Below, piece by piece: positions 18,177 to 27,262 of a stretch of 64,000 nucleotides of DNA. Position 1 is the stretch's first letter. Each line of letters opens with the position of its first letter. The notes under the pieces are model-generated. The model was given only the letters and a program-made list of their open reading frames with translations. It had not been told where the DNA came from and searched no databases. Origin of the DNA: Patescibacteria group bacterium (GTDB lineage Bacteria; Patescibacteriota; Microgenomatia; UBA1406; GWC2-37-13); contig JAMCST010000016.1 of NCBI GenBank assembly GCA_023380935.1, positions 1 through 64,000 on the forward strand, given 5' to 3'. A program made the position numbers and the translations under genes.

Positions 18177-19394
18177 TTAATGCCAAATTGCCGTTAAAAT
18201 ATTCTCTTTTGTCACCAACCGGGCCGGGATAAAACCGGCCAGCAATCCGGTGACGATTAAACTGACTATGCCGGCGCTTACCGCCATGGCCGTATGAGAC
18301 AATGATAGATAACCGAACTCCACGTTGATCGGATGGGCGGCCAACAGGGGCGTCAATAGACCGAACACCAATACCGATCCGATCACCACTCCACACAACA
18401 CATAAAAGAATGACTGAAATACGTAGGATAAAACGATAATCCTCTGCTTGATGCCAATCGCCTTAAGAATCCCGATCTGGCGTCGTTTATTAATGGCATT
18501 GACGTAAATCAGAACAAAGATGGTAATCGCCGCCACCAACACGCTGATGGCGCTGACAATGACCGAAATCAGACTCAGGGCGTTAAGAAAAGCAGTAAAC
18601 GAACCGAGCAGGTCGTTGAAGTTCTGGATTTTCAACCGGGGAAACATTTGTTGGATTTTGTGTTGGTATTGGGAAATCGTCGCCCGATTCAGGTCGGTTT
18701 TTACCAGGATTTTTGAAGCGTTGTTAAAGGTCGACAAGATCGACTCGGCTTCCCTGGCGGTAATAAAGGTTTCGAAAATTCCGATCGAATCGTTGTAAAT
18801 ACCCTTCACCGTATAGGTACGGATGATGCCGTTGGCATAGGTGACGTGTACCTTATCGCCTACCTTAACCCCACCCAGGTCGCTGGGGGCCGGGACATTG
18901 TAGCCGCCGGCCAAGGCCGAACTCAAAAGAATCTGGTCGGTGTCGGTGTCGGAAAGATACTGGCCGGCCAGAATCATTTTATTCAGAACCAGCACTTTGG
19001 TTTCCTGGGCAGGATCGATTCCGATAATCTCTCCGGACACGTTTTTGAATACGCCGTTTTTGTCTTTGTCAAAAGCGATTGATCCGGCCAACGAGTAACG
19101 CCGGGTCGTGGCAACGACGCCGGGAATCGTATTGATCTCCGCCTGAATCGTGTTTTGATTGACGATGTACTGTTTAAGCTGCGGTTCCTGCTGCGGATTA
19201 ACAATGATGTACGAGCTGTAAGTATCGAGTAACGTCTGACGGAAAAGCGTTTCCAGACCATGCAGGATACCGGAAATAAACATCATGTTCAGGAATGACA
19301 GGGAAAGAATAAAGATCAATAGAATCAGCAGCGAACGACTGCCGCGCATAACCGACTTAGAGGCGATGAAAAAGGCAATCTTGATATCGTTCAT
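18177..19394 (-). CDS. ABC transporter permease (MacB/FtsX type)
   Basis: Periplasmic domain plus C-terminal helices (INKRRQIGILKAIGIKQRIIVLSY). Confidence 0.9.
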   Translation of the reverse strand: MNDIKIAFFIASKSVMRGSRSLLILLIFILSLSFLNMMFISGILHGLETLFRQTLLDTYSSYIIVNPQQEPQLKQYIVNQNTIQAEINTIPGVVATTRRYSLAGSIAFDKDKNGVFKNVSGEIIGIDPAQETKVLVLNKMILAGQYLSDTDTDQILLSSALAGGYNVPAPSDLGGVKVGDKVHVTYANGIIRTYTVKGIYNDSIGIFETFITAREAESILSTFNNASKILVKTDLNRATISQYQHKIQQMFPRLKIQNFNDLLGSFTAFLNALSLISVIVSAISVLVAAITIFVLIYVNAINKRRQIGILKAIGIKQRIIVLSYVFQSFFYVLCGVVIGSVLVFGLLTPLLAAHPINVEFGYLSLSHTAMAVSAGIVSLIVTGLLAGFIPARLVTKENILTAIWH

Positions 19395-19401
19395 AATGAA
19401 G

Positions 19402-20565
19402 CTATTGTGCAACTATCCGATCGCCGGCCGACACGCCCGCCACCACCTCGGATTTGACAAAACCTTTGACTCCCAATTCGATCTTGGTGAGTTGATCTTT
19501 GCCGACGCCCGCCTTTTTGACATAGTTTATCCCGTTTTTGCTGACGATGGCGCTGTTGGGTAAAGTCAGGACTTGGTTTTTGCGCAACGTTTCTATGGTA
19601 ATGGTCGCAGACATCGATGGCTTAAGCTGGGCGCTATTCCCCTGCATTATAACCTTGACGCCGTATTCGACATCGCCCTGGCTTTTATTACCCACCGTAT
19701 CAATGACCGTTACCGTTCCGGCAAAGGTTTGATCAGGCAAGGCGTCAAAGACGATTTTGGTTGGTTGGCCGGGATGAATACGCGGCACATTGACTTCGTT
19801 TACCGCCGCGATCAGGCTCGGCTGGGTAAAGGTGGCGATCACCGCCACCGGCCTGGAGGCGGTAATGGACTGGGAAGAAACCGAGGTGGCCGAAGCCGCT
19901 GCGGACTGGACAGTCACTTGGTCGCCAACATTCACCAGGAGGTTGACCACCTGTCCGGAGGCCGGAGCGTTAACCGTCACGCTCTGGGTTTGTTCATAGG
20001 TAAGCCTGGCGCTGCTTAGCGCCGCCTGGTCCTTGGCAATTACTCCCTGCTGGTTTTTGTAGTTGGCTTCGGCCGCCAACCAGTCGTCCTTGGCCTCATG
20101 AAACTCGGGAAGAGCGCGGTTGGTTTCGTTCGGACTATTGTCCGAGTTCTGGTAGGTGTTATTAGTTGCTAGATCGTAAAAGGTTTTCCATTGGCTGAAC
20201 ATGGTGGACTGCAATGTGTAGGCCAGGGCCTGGTCGGCGTCAAGGGCGGTTTTGGCCGCCAGGTAGCCGGCATAGGCGGCTTTTTTCTCGCTCTCGGTGG
20301 CGGTGCTTTCCACATGGAACAACGGGTCGCCTTTTTTGACCGATTGGTTATTGGCTACGAACAGTTGAGTGATGATGCCGTTGGTCGGCGAAAACACCTG
20401 GGTTTGCGACGCGGCGTTGTAGTTGGCGTTTACCTGGATCGTGTCAACTAAATCCTCCCGTTTTACCGTATAAACGGAAAGATCGTTTGACTGTTGCCTA
20501 ATTAACAACCAAACCATTATCACCGCGCCAATCAGAATGATGGCAAGACCGATATACTTTTTCAT
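19402..20565 (-). CDS. Membrane-fusion (HlyD/RND adaptor-like) protein
   Basis: NGIITQLFVANNQSVKKGDPLFHVES biotinyl-lipoyl-like; adjacent to MacB-type genes. Confidence 0.88.
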   Translation of the reverse strand: MKKYIGLAIILIGAVIMVWLLIRQQSNDLSVYTVKREDLVDTIQVNANYNAASQTQVFSPTNGIITQLFVANNQSVKKGDPLFHVESTATESEKKAAYAGYLAAKTALDADQALAYTLQSTMFSQWKTFYDLATNNTYQNSDNSPNETNRALPEFHEAKDDWLAAEANYKNQQGVIAKDQAALSSARLTYEQTQSVTVNAPASGQVVNLLVNVGDQVTVQSAAASATSVSSQSITASRPVAVIATFTQPSLIAAVNEVNVPRIHPGQPTKIVFDALPDQTFAGTVTVIDTVGNKSQGDVEYGVKVIMQGNSAQLKPSMSATITIETLRKNQVLTLPNSAIVSKNGINYVKKAGVGKDQLTKIELGVKGFVKSEVVAGVSAGDRIVAQ

Positions 20566-20697
20566 CTCTTATCTAATGGTATACTCTTTTTTGCCGACGA
20601 TTTGAAGGGCTTTATGGTCTTGGTGACGTCTGGGCTGGTTCAGTTTGCGTTAAATCTGAAGTAACCCATCGGTTTGCTATAATAAATCCCACTCACT

Positions 20698-21201
20698 ATG
20701 GCGGTACCGGAAACTGTGGCGGCGTTGATCATTAGCCAAGAACACGGCCCACGTTATTTATTGGCCCAAAGAACAGGGTCGTTGGAAACAAACCGCTGGG
20801 GACCGCCGGGCGGACACATTCGCCTGCATGAACCACCAAACGCAGCTGTACAACGAGAAATATGGGAAGAAACCGGACTATGGATCCCAGAAACTGATCT
20901 GACTAGTCTAGGAAAAGGTAAGCAGTATTTTACTGTCAATGAGCAAGCGTTCCTTCTTTACGGTTTTGCGATTCTTCATAACCCTCCCATGGGTCAACCC
21001 TCCAGACGCGACTCCCACCATAAAGATTGGAGTTGGATTCCTGCGTCAGAAGTAACCGATCCAAACTTCCCTCTTTGTCTGTCGGCCGTCGCTCTTTTGC
21101 ATGCCTACAGGTTCTATTTGGCTCACCAAAGACGAATTTCTGAAGATCTATGTCAACTTAATTTCATGCCCAACCTCACTGCCAGGCGCCTGACTCCATA
21201 A
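20698..21201 (+). CDS. NUDIX hydrolase
   Basis: GGHIRLHEPPNAAVQREIWEETGLWI Nudix box. Confidence 0.88.
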   Translation: MAVPETVAALIISQEHGPRYLLAQRTGSLETNRWGPPGGHIRLHEPPNAAVQREIWEETGLWIPETDLTSLGKGKQYFTVNEQAFLLYGFAILHNPPMGQPSRRDSHHKDWSWIPASEVTDPNFPLCLSAVALLHAYRFYLAHQRRISEDLCQLNFMPNLTARRLTP

Positions 21202-21261
21202 ATCCAATTAAAATATGGTTTGACTCCCTTAGTTAATGTCTGTTATGATCAATAAATATTC

Positions 21262-23631
21262 ATGGATAACTTCCGTCACTTAACCTGGAGGAAGCGCATT
21301 TCCCTTCTTGCCTCACTCCTATTACTACTTCTAATTGGTTTTGGTTTTCTACTCAGATCAATCAACCCCACTTACAAAAACCGGGCGGCGGAGACCAACG
21401 ACATTATCCGTTTAAATCAGCAACTGCTTCAATTAACGCGTCTACCTCGTTCAGATTCAAGCCTCTATGCAATCGCCTTGCGAAGAAAAGAATTATTATT
21501 AAAAGAGTTAAAACAAAACCCAAAGGCTTTTTTAAATCATGTCTTATCTCCTGACAAAATCGCATATCTTCCGATTGAAATTAAAAATAGCGACTTGGTC
21601 GAAAAAGAGACTAAACTCGAAGGAAGAATAGACGTATTGCATTTTGACGATTTTAATAACAAAACCAGCGGCACAATTTACCGAATGTCGGGGTATAACC
21701 TGCATTTCAGTGAAGACCCCCCTCAAGTCTTAACGGGAACAATTGTGGTAGCAAGCGGCATCGCGCTTAACTCAGAGCTAGTTGTTAACCCTAGTGATCC
21801 GGGTCGTTTTCAAATTAAAATAAAACCCAAGGCAAAAACACAAGCGGTTGGCGACATAAAAATTGCGTCTTTGTTGATTAACTTCGCCGATAACCCATCT
21901 TATCAACCTTATACTGCCGAACAAGTAAAAAATATGCTTTTTGATTACAGCTTATCAGTTAACAACTATTACAAAGAGGTGTCTTTTAACCAAGTTCGCT
22001 TGAGCGGCAATGTCTTTGGTTACTACACAATTCCTTTCAGTGGCAATAGTAATTGTGATTACGAAGCTTGGAGTAGCTCGGCATGGGCAATGGCGCAACA
22101 GGCTAGTGTTCCTTTGCAAGATTACGATCATTACATATACGTATTCGCCGACAACGTTTGCGGTCAGGCTTTTCCTGCCATAGCTCAATTGGGGGGAAAC
22201 GAAATCTGGCTGTTTAACACACCGAGTAACGCTGTTATCGCTCACGAGTTAGGCCACAACTTCGGGCTCAATCATGCAAATTATTTAAACTGTAACGGAG
22301 AACCAATCGATCGCTACTCGAACTGCACTGAGGTTGGCTATGGTGACCCTTATGACGTAATGGGAGCTGGAAATATGTTTCATACGAACGCATTCAATAT
22401 GATTACTGAAGGATGGATTCCTGCCTCGCGTGTTATCAACGTCTCAGAAAGCGGGACTTACACAATTTCCCCTTTGGAACTTTCCAGTACTCTCCCACAA
22501 GCGATAAGAGTCCTAAAACGTGATACAAACGACTATTATTATCTAGAATATCGACAACCGATTGGTGTTTTTGATGCGCCTTTAAGTGCATATGCTGGCG
22601 CTACGCGAGGCGTTTTGATACATCTGGTAAGAGGGAATCTGCTGGAAGCAACGACCTTGTACATAAACAATTACCCAAGCACATCCTCTTTCCCTGCTCT
22701 TGCCGACGGTGATAGTTTTGAGGATACAAATGGTGCGGTATCAATTACCCAAATTAGCCATGATGATAATAAGGTTATTTTATCTGTCGTTGTTCCCAAG
22801 ATCACTCTTACTCCTACACCAACTCCAACTCCAACCCCAACAATTACCCCAACTCCTTCTGCCACCTCCCAATCTGGAAAAGCTTTGTATTTCGATGGCG
22901 CAAGTTATTTGCAGACTCAAGACACTGGTAATAAAGTTGCACTGACTTCTCAATTTACCTTCGAAGCCTGGATAAAACCTGATCATGCCACAGTCTCAAA
23001 CTTCCAAACATTACTGTCAAGATATTATCAATCCCAGCCAGATCTGTATTATCACCTGTTTCTATATACTAACAAAGAAACGGACAAGTCCGAGTTGCGG
23101 TTTTCTAACGGAAAAAAAGGCATTGGTAGCTCAGAGGTTATCCCCGCTAACGACTGGACTCATATTACTCTTACGCGTAACGGCAACACCTTCACTTTGT
23201 TCATTAACGGCCAAACTGCAGCTTCGGGAGATTTTGATCCCACCGGCCAAATTCCAACCAATCCGCAAAACGTGTTTTACCTTGGAGCGTGGCGACCCAG
23301 TTCCACGGTATTTTACCAATACCACGGCGCCATGGATGCGGTGCGCATCTCCAATACGGTACGGGATGTAGTGAATAACTGGAACAGCGGCGCCTATCTG
23401 CGTCCATATGTGGTTGATGGTTATACCCAAGCGTATTGGCGATTCGAGAACAACCTGACCGACCAAAGCCAGAATAACCTCTCCAGTACGGTGGTGGGCA
23501 CCACCACTTACGTGCCGGGCAAAGAAAGCTCCGATCCTAACGGAGAACCACTCGGTTCGGCGAACCAACCTTCGGCAAACCAACCTGGCAGGTTGGTTTT
23601 CGGGTTGGTAAGACGGGCTGGATTAAATTGA
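21262..23631 (+). CDS. Secreted metzincin (M11 gametolysin-like) protease with C-terminal LamG-like domain
   Basis: N-terminal TM/signal; AHELGHNFGLNH zinc motif with YDVMGAG Met-turn; (TPTP)n linker; FTFEAWIKPD LamG-like. Confidence 0.8.
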   Translation: MDNFRHLTWRKRISLLASLLLLLLIGFGFLLRSINPTYKNRAAETNDIIRLNQQLLQLTRLPRSDSSLYAIALRRKELLLKELKQNPKAFLNHVLSPDKIAYLPIEIKNSDLVEKETKLEGRIDVLHFDDFNNKTSGTIYRMSGYNLHFSEDPPQVLTGTIVVASGIALNSELVVNPSDPGRFQIKIKPKAKTQAVGDIKIASLLINFADNPSYQPYTAEQVKNMLFDYSLSVNNYYKEVSFNQVRLSGNVFGYYTIPFSGNSNCDYEAWSSSAWAMAQQASVPLQDYDHYIYVFADNVCGQAFPAIAQLGGNEIWLFNTPSNAVIAHELGHNFGLNHANYLNCNGEPIDRYSNCTEVGYGDPYDVMGAGNMFHTNAFNMITEGWIPASRVINVSESGTYTISPLELSSTLPQAIRVLKRDTNDYYYLEYRQPIGVFDAPLSAYAGATRGVLIHLVRGNLLEATTLYINNYPSTSSFPALADGDSFEDTNGAVSITQISHDDNKVILSVVVPKITLTPTPTPTPTPTITPTPSATSQSGKALYFDGASYLQTQDTGNKVALTSQFTFEAWIKPDHATVSNFQTLLSRYYQSQPDLYYHLFLYTNKETDKSELRFSNGKKGIGSSEVIPANDWTHITLTRNGNTFTLFINGQTAASGDFDPTGQIPTNPQNVFYLGAWRPSSTVFYQYHGAMDAVRISNTVRDVVNNWNSGAYLRPYVVDGYTQAYWRFENNLTDQSQNNLSSTVVGTTTYVPGKESSDPNGEPLGSANQPSANQPGRLVFGLVRRAGLN
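23577..23599. repeat. Palindromic element, family C, copy 2, near the 3' end of the M11/LamG gene
   Basis: AAACCAACCT-GGC-AGGTTGGTTT, perfect 10-bp stem. Confidence 0.8.
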
Positions 23632-24438
23632 AAACAGGAGTTTGGCATTATGGGTGGTTTGCTCGGCTAGCGCTTCTTCGGATAAATTTAAGGCGGTACT
23701 GACAAATCGATTAATTAAAACAATATTGGCCGGTTGATTGGGGTATTGTTTTTGAGAACGAAGCGGTTCGGGTAAAAGAAACGGTGAGTCGGTTTCTAAA
23801 ACCAATAAATCCAACGGTACTTTTTTTATAAATTCCTGTTTATTCTGGTTGTAGGTAATGTCGCCGTCGACACCGACATAGATTCGGTGTCTAACGGCAA
23901 AATCCAGCAGTTCATCATCCGGCTCGCAGCAGTGAAATACGGTTTTTCCTTCCAGCCGTTTGTCCCAATGGCTTTCCAGCAGCGGCAACAGATCATGCTT
24001 TGCCTCACGGTTATGCAAAATCAGGCTTTTATCATGTTTCAGCGCCAACTTGATTTCTTCGACCAGTAGCTGTTTTTGCCGGTCAGCAAAATCTTGATCA
24101 ATCACATAATGATCGTATTTGGTTTTTTGGTAGATAAAATAGTCGAGCCCAACCTCACCGATCGCTACGACTTTGGGACGTTGTAGTAATTTTTCGATGG
24201 CGTTTATCGGGTCGGGAAACCCGACCCTTACGCTGGCGTGGTGTGGATGGATACCCACCGCGGCATAGACATTGTCATATTGGCTGGCGATCGTTGCAGC
24301 CGCGGATGACGTCTGGTCGTCGGTACCAGGTACTAAAAGATGTGTCACGCCGGCGCGGGTAGCCGAGTCAATTACTTCAGATACATTCTTGCGCAACGCT
24401 TTGAAGTTCAGATGACAATGGGTGTCAAACATAGGCAA
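23623..24438 (-). CDS. tatD: TatD-family deoxyribonuclease
   Basis: MFDTHCHLNF, GIHPHHA, AIGEVGLDYF, LILHNREAKHDLL, LVLETDSPFLLPEP. Confidence 0.92.
   Translation of the reverse strand: MPMFDTHCHLNFKALRKNVSEVIDSATRAGVTHLLVPGTDDQTSSAAATIASQYDNVYAAVGIHPHHASVRVGFPDPINAIEKLLQRPKVVAIGEVGLDYFIYQKTKYDHYVIDQDFADRQKQLLVEEIKLALKHDKSLILHNREAKHDLLPLLESHWDKRLEGKTVFHCCEPDDELLDFAVRHRIYVGVDGDITYNQNKQEFIKKVPLDLLVLETDSPFLLPEPLRSQKQYPNQPANIVLINRFVSTALNLSEEALAEQTTHNAKLLFSI
24209..24227. repeat. Palindromic element, family D-like, inside tatD
   Basis: GGGTCGGG-AAA-CCCGACCC. Confidence 0.65.
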
Positions 24439-24469
24439 TGAATTAGCGACGTTGATATATAATAATACA

Positions 24470-25996
24470 ATGCTTTTTTACTATTTGACAGCCTTGGTGC
24501 TGGCGGGGCTGGGGTGGTTGGACGCCCGCTACCTGACGTTAGTACATTACCAGCAGGCGATTTTAGTCTGCGCCCGCTACACGATCTTTGTCGACTGCGG
24601 CAAGGTACTGCAAAGTCCGTACTCCGCGATGTTCGGAATACCCCTGGCGGTCATTGGCCTGATTAATTATTCGCTGTTGTTACTGGCGATCAGCGCCTCA
24701 TTTCTGACGCGCAAAAAACTGTTTTCTTACTGGCTGGTAATCCAAACGGCCGGGGCGTTCCTGGCGTCGGTGTATTTCATGTACCTGCAGATCTTTGTGA
24801 TCGGCAGCCTTTGTCTGTACTGCACCGGCTCGGCCTTAATCAGCTTGCTGTTGTTCCTGATCGTCTTGGTCTCGCAAAAACCAGCCGTGCTAGATGTAGT
24901 GGGTATGATTTATCAACTCGTTATCAAACCGGTGTTTTTTTGGTTTGATGCCGAACTGGTGCATGAAACCGTCATTAATCTGGGACAGATCCTGGGTCGA
25001 GTCTGGCTGGTCAAGTCGATCCTGGTTTTTTTTATGAAATCAAACCGCCCGGCGTTACACCAGACACTGGCCGGCATCAGTTTTACCGGACCGGTCGGTC
25101 TGGCAGCCGGCTTTGACTACCAAGCCAAACTAACCCGTCTTTTACCCAACCTTGGTTTTGGCTTTCAGACCGTCGGAACGATTACCAACCGGCCGTACGG
25201 CGGCAACCCGCCTCCCCGGCTCGGCCGGCTGCCCAAATCAAAGTCATTACTGGTCAATAAAGGCTTTAAAAATCCCGGGGCTAGCGCCACGATCAGCCGT
25301 TTGACCAACGAGGAGTTTGCCATTCCGGTCGGCATCAGTCTCGGTCGCACCAATTCCCGCCGCCTGGTAACCCAACGATTAAGCGTTAACGACATTACCG
25401 AGGCGTTTGAAAAATTTGAACACTCCGGCCTACGCCACGCCTACTACGAACTGAACATCAGTTGTCCCAACCTGTTAGGAAAAGTTGAGTTCTACTCAAC
25501 CCGTCATTTAACCCAACTGTTGACCGCCCTCCGGTCCCAAAAAATCAGCCGGCCGGTTTTTGTAAAAATGCCGATCGAAAAAACCGACCGGCAGTTTTTA
25601 GCCATGCTGCAAATCATCAGCCGGTTTTCCTTTATGAAAGGCGTCATCATCGGCAATCTGCAAAAAGACCGGCGCGATCCGGCCTTTGACCAGGAAGAAA
25701 TAAAACGGGCCGGCCGCGGTAATTTCAGCGGCAAGCCTACTTGGAAACGCTCCAACGAACTGATTAAGTTAACCTACCAAGCATACAAGCGGCGTTTTGT
25801 CATTGTCGGCTGCGGCGGTGTGTTTTCTGCCCAAGACGCCTACGAGAAAATCAAACTGGGCGCCTCTCTGGTGCAGCTAATCACAGGGATGATCTACCAG
25901 GGACCGCAGTTAATCGCCCAGATCAATCTGGGACTGGAGGAACGGTTGCGCCAAGACGGATTCAGGAGTATCCAGGAGGCCATTGGTACGGCATAA
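24470..25996 (+). CDS. Fusion protein: N-terminal VKOR-like domain plus C-terminal dihydroorotate dehydrogenase (class 2-like)
   Basis: One uninterrupted ORF: ILVCARYTIFVDCGKVLQSPYSAMFGIPLAVIGL and GSLCLYCTGSA (VKOR), then FDAELVHETV, GLAAGFDYQAKLTRLLPNLGFGFQTVGTITNRPYGGNPPPRLGRL, NISCPN, IVGCGGVFSAQDAYEKIKLGASLVQLITGMIYQGP (DHODH). Confidence 0.88.
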   Translation: MLFYYLTALVLAGLGWLDARYLTLVHYQQAILVCARYTIFVDCGKVLQSPYSAMFGIPLAVIGLINYSLLLLAISASFLTRKKLFSYWLVIQTAGAFLASVYFMYLQIFVIGSLCLYCTGSALISLLLFLIVLVSQKPAVLDVVGMIYQLVIKPVFFWFDAELVHETVINLGQILGRVWLVKSILVFFMKSNRPALHQTLAGISFTGPVGLAAGFDYQAKLTRLLPNLGFGFQTVGTITNRPYGGNPPPRLGRLPKSKSLLVNKGFKNPGASATISRLTNEEFAIPVGISLGRTNSRRLVTQRLSVNDITEAFEKFEHSGLRHAYYELNISCPNLLGKVEFYSTRHLTQLLTALRSQKISRPVFVKMPIEKTDRQFLAMLQIISRFSFMKGVIIGNLQKDRRDPAFDQEEIKRAGRGNFSGKPTWKRSNELIKLTYQAYKRRFVIVGCGGVFSAQDAYEKIKLGASLVQLITGMIYQGPQLIAQINLGLEERLRQDGFRSIQEAIGTA

Positions 25997-26069
25997 CCAT
26001 CGGTTGACCACCTGTAGACGGAGACGTCGGGCTTGCTTATTGTTTTTTTCTTCTCTATACTAATCTTGT

Positions 26070-26528
26070 ATGACCATCTTCTTCGGTGCCGACCACCGGG
26101 GGTTTGAACTGAAAAACAAGTTGATGGAATATCTTCAGGAAAAAGACATCCGCGTTCAGGACTTGGGCAACTACCAGTTTGACCCGGAAGACGACAATCC
26201 GGACTTCGCCCATAAGGTAGCGATAGCGGTCCAGCAAAATCTGACTGAGTTTATGGGGATTTTGATCTGTGGATCGGGCGTAGGCATGAGTATCGTGGCT
26301 AACCGCTACCCCGGTATCAGAGCGGTACTTGGTTTTGAGACAGAACAGATCCGTCATGCGCGGGAAAACGATCACGTCAATGTGTTAGCCCTGCCGTCTG
26401 ATTACGTTGACTTCGAAAAGGCCAAGCTGTTGGTAGATAGTTTTATCCACTCCCAGCCTAAGGCCGAAACAAAATATATCCGCCGGGCCAAGAAAATGGA
26501 CGAGGTTGTCAGACCGACTACGACTTGA
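26070..26528 (+). CDS. rpiB: RpiB/LacA/LacB-family sugar-phosphate isomerase
   Basis: FFGADHRGFELKNKLMEYL, ICGSGVGMSIVANRYPGIRAVL, ARENDHVNVLALPS. Confidence 0.9.
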   Translation: MTIFFGADHRGFELKNKLMEYLQEKDIRVQDLGNYQFDPEDDNPDFAHKVAIAVQQNLTEFMGILICGSGVGMSIVANRYPGIRAVLGFETEQIRHARENDHVNVLALPSDYVDFEKAKLLVDSFIHSQPKAETKYIRRAKKMDEVVRPTTT

Positions 26529-26928
26529 TGCGGTTATTAACCAGGTCGTCAGCCAGCTGGTTTTCTTCCCGGGGAATATGATGGTAACTAACCGGCAGTT
26601 TAATCTCCTGTTCCAATTGTTTAATCTGGATGATGTAGGCGCGGATTTTGGCGTTTTTTACCTTGTACAAACCATTAAGCTGATTGACCAACAACTGTGA
26701 GTCCGAATAAAACCCGATCGCCCCCACACTTTCCCACTCTCTAAACTCTTTAACTTTATTCAAGGCGGTAATCACCGCCTGGTACTCGGCGTCGTTGTTG
26801 GTGGCCGCACCGATATCGGCCCGGTGGGAAAACACTTGCCGTCCGTCAATAAAAAACGCCATGCCGATTGCGGCAGGACCGGGGTTGCCTTTTGACCCAC
26901 CGTCAGTATAAATTTGCAGGGTTTTCAT
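26518..26928 (-). CDS. RNase H-like (reverse-transcriptase-like) protein
   Basis: LQIYTDGGSKGNPGPAAIG, NDAEYQAVITAL, FYSDSQLLVNQLNG. Confidence 0.88.
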   Translation of the reverse strand: MKTLQIYTDGGSKGNPGPAAIGMAFFIDGRQVFSHRADIGAATNNDAEYQAVITALNKVKEFREWESVGAIGFYSDSQLLVNQLNGLYKVKNAKIRAYIIQIKQLEQEIKLPVSYHHIPREENQLADDLVNNRIKS

Positions 26929-26958
26929 GGAATAGTGATAGTATAACCGAACGCAGTT

Positions 26959-27228
26959 TTATCTACCAACGTATTGATCGATTAAAGTGATGGCCAAACC
27001 AGCCAGCCCTAGCCCGACCAACCCACCGGCAACACATTCAATGTCACGAATTGCTGTTAATACACTAGTCTGCATTCCTACCGCTTTTTCATACCGTAGA
27101 CGCTCTAGTATGTTCTGACCAAGCGGTCGGTCAGTCGTCGGCGGAGTAATGCCTCGAAACTTAAGAAACCAATCCGCCAAAAATCTTTCTACTGGAACTG
27201 CGTACTCAGCCGTTAAATCATATCCCAT
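26959..27228 (-). CDS. Hypothetical protein with C-terminal hydrophobic helix
   Basis: 89 aa ORF. Confidence 0.5.
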   Translation of the reverse strand: MGYDLTAEYAVPVERFLADWFLKFRGITPPTTDRPLGQNILERLRYEKAVGMQTSVLTAIRDIECVAGGLVGLGLAGLAITLIDQYVGR

Positions 27229-27262
27229 AGTACTTAATATTTTAACAAAATATTGGCGGTTG

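Noticed and set aside
22805-22865. ACTCCAACTCCAACCCCAAC repeat in the M11 gene
   Set aside because: Encodes a common TPTP linker in secreted proteins; not an array or CRISPR.
25480-25497. GTTGAGT-TCT-ACTCAAC hairpin in the DHODH domain
   Set aside because: Fits the hairpin layout, but no second copy was found and the protein length there looks normal; kept out as likely coincidence.
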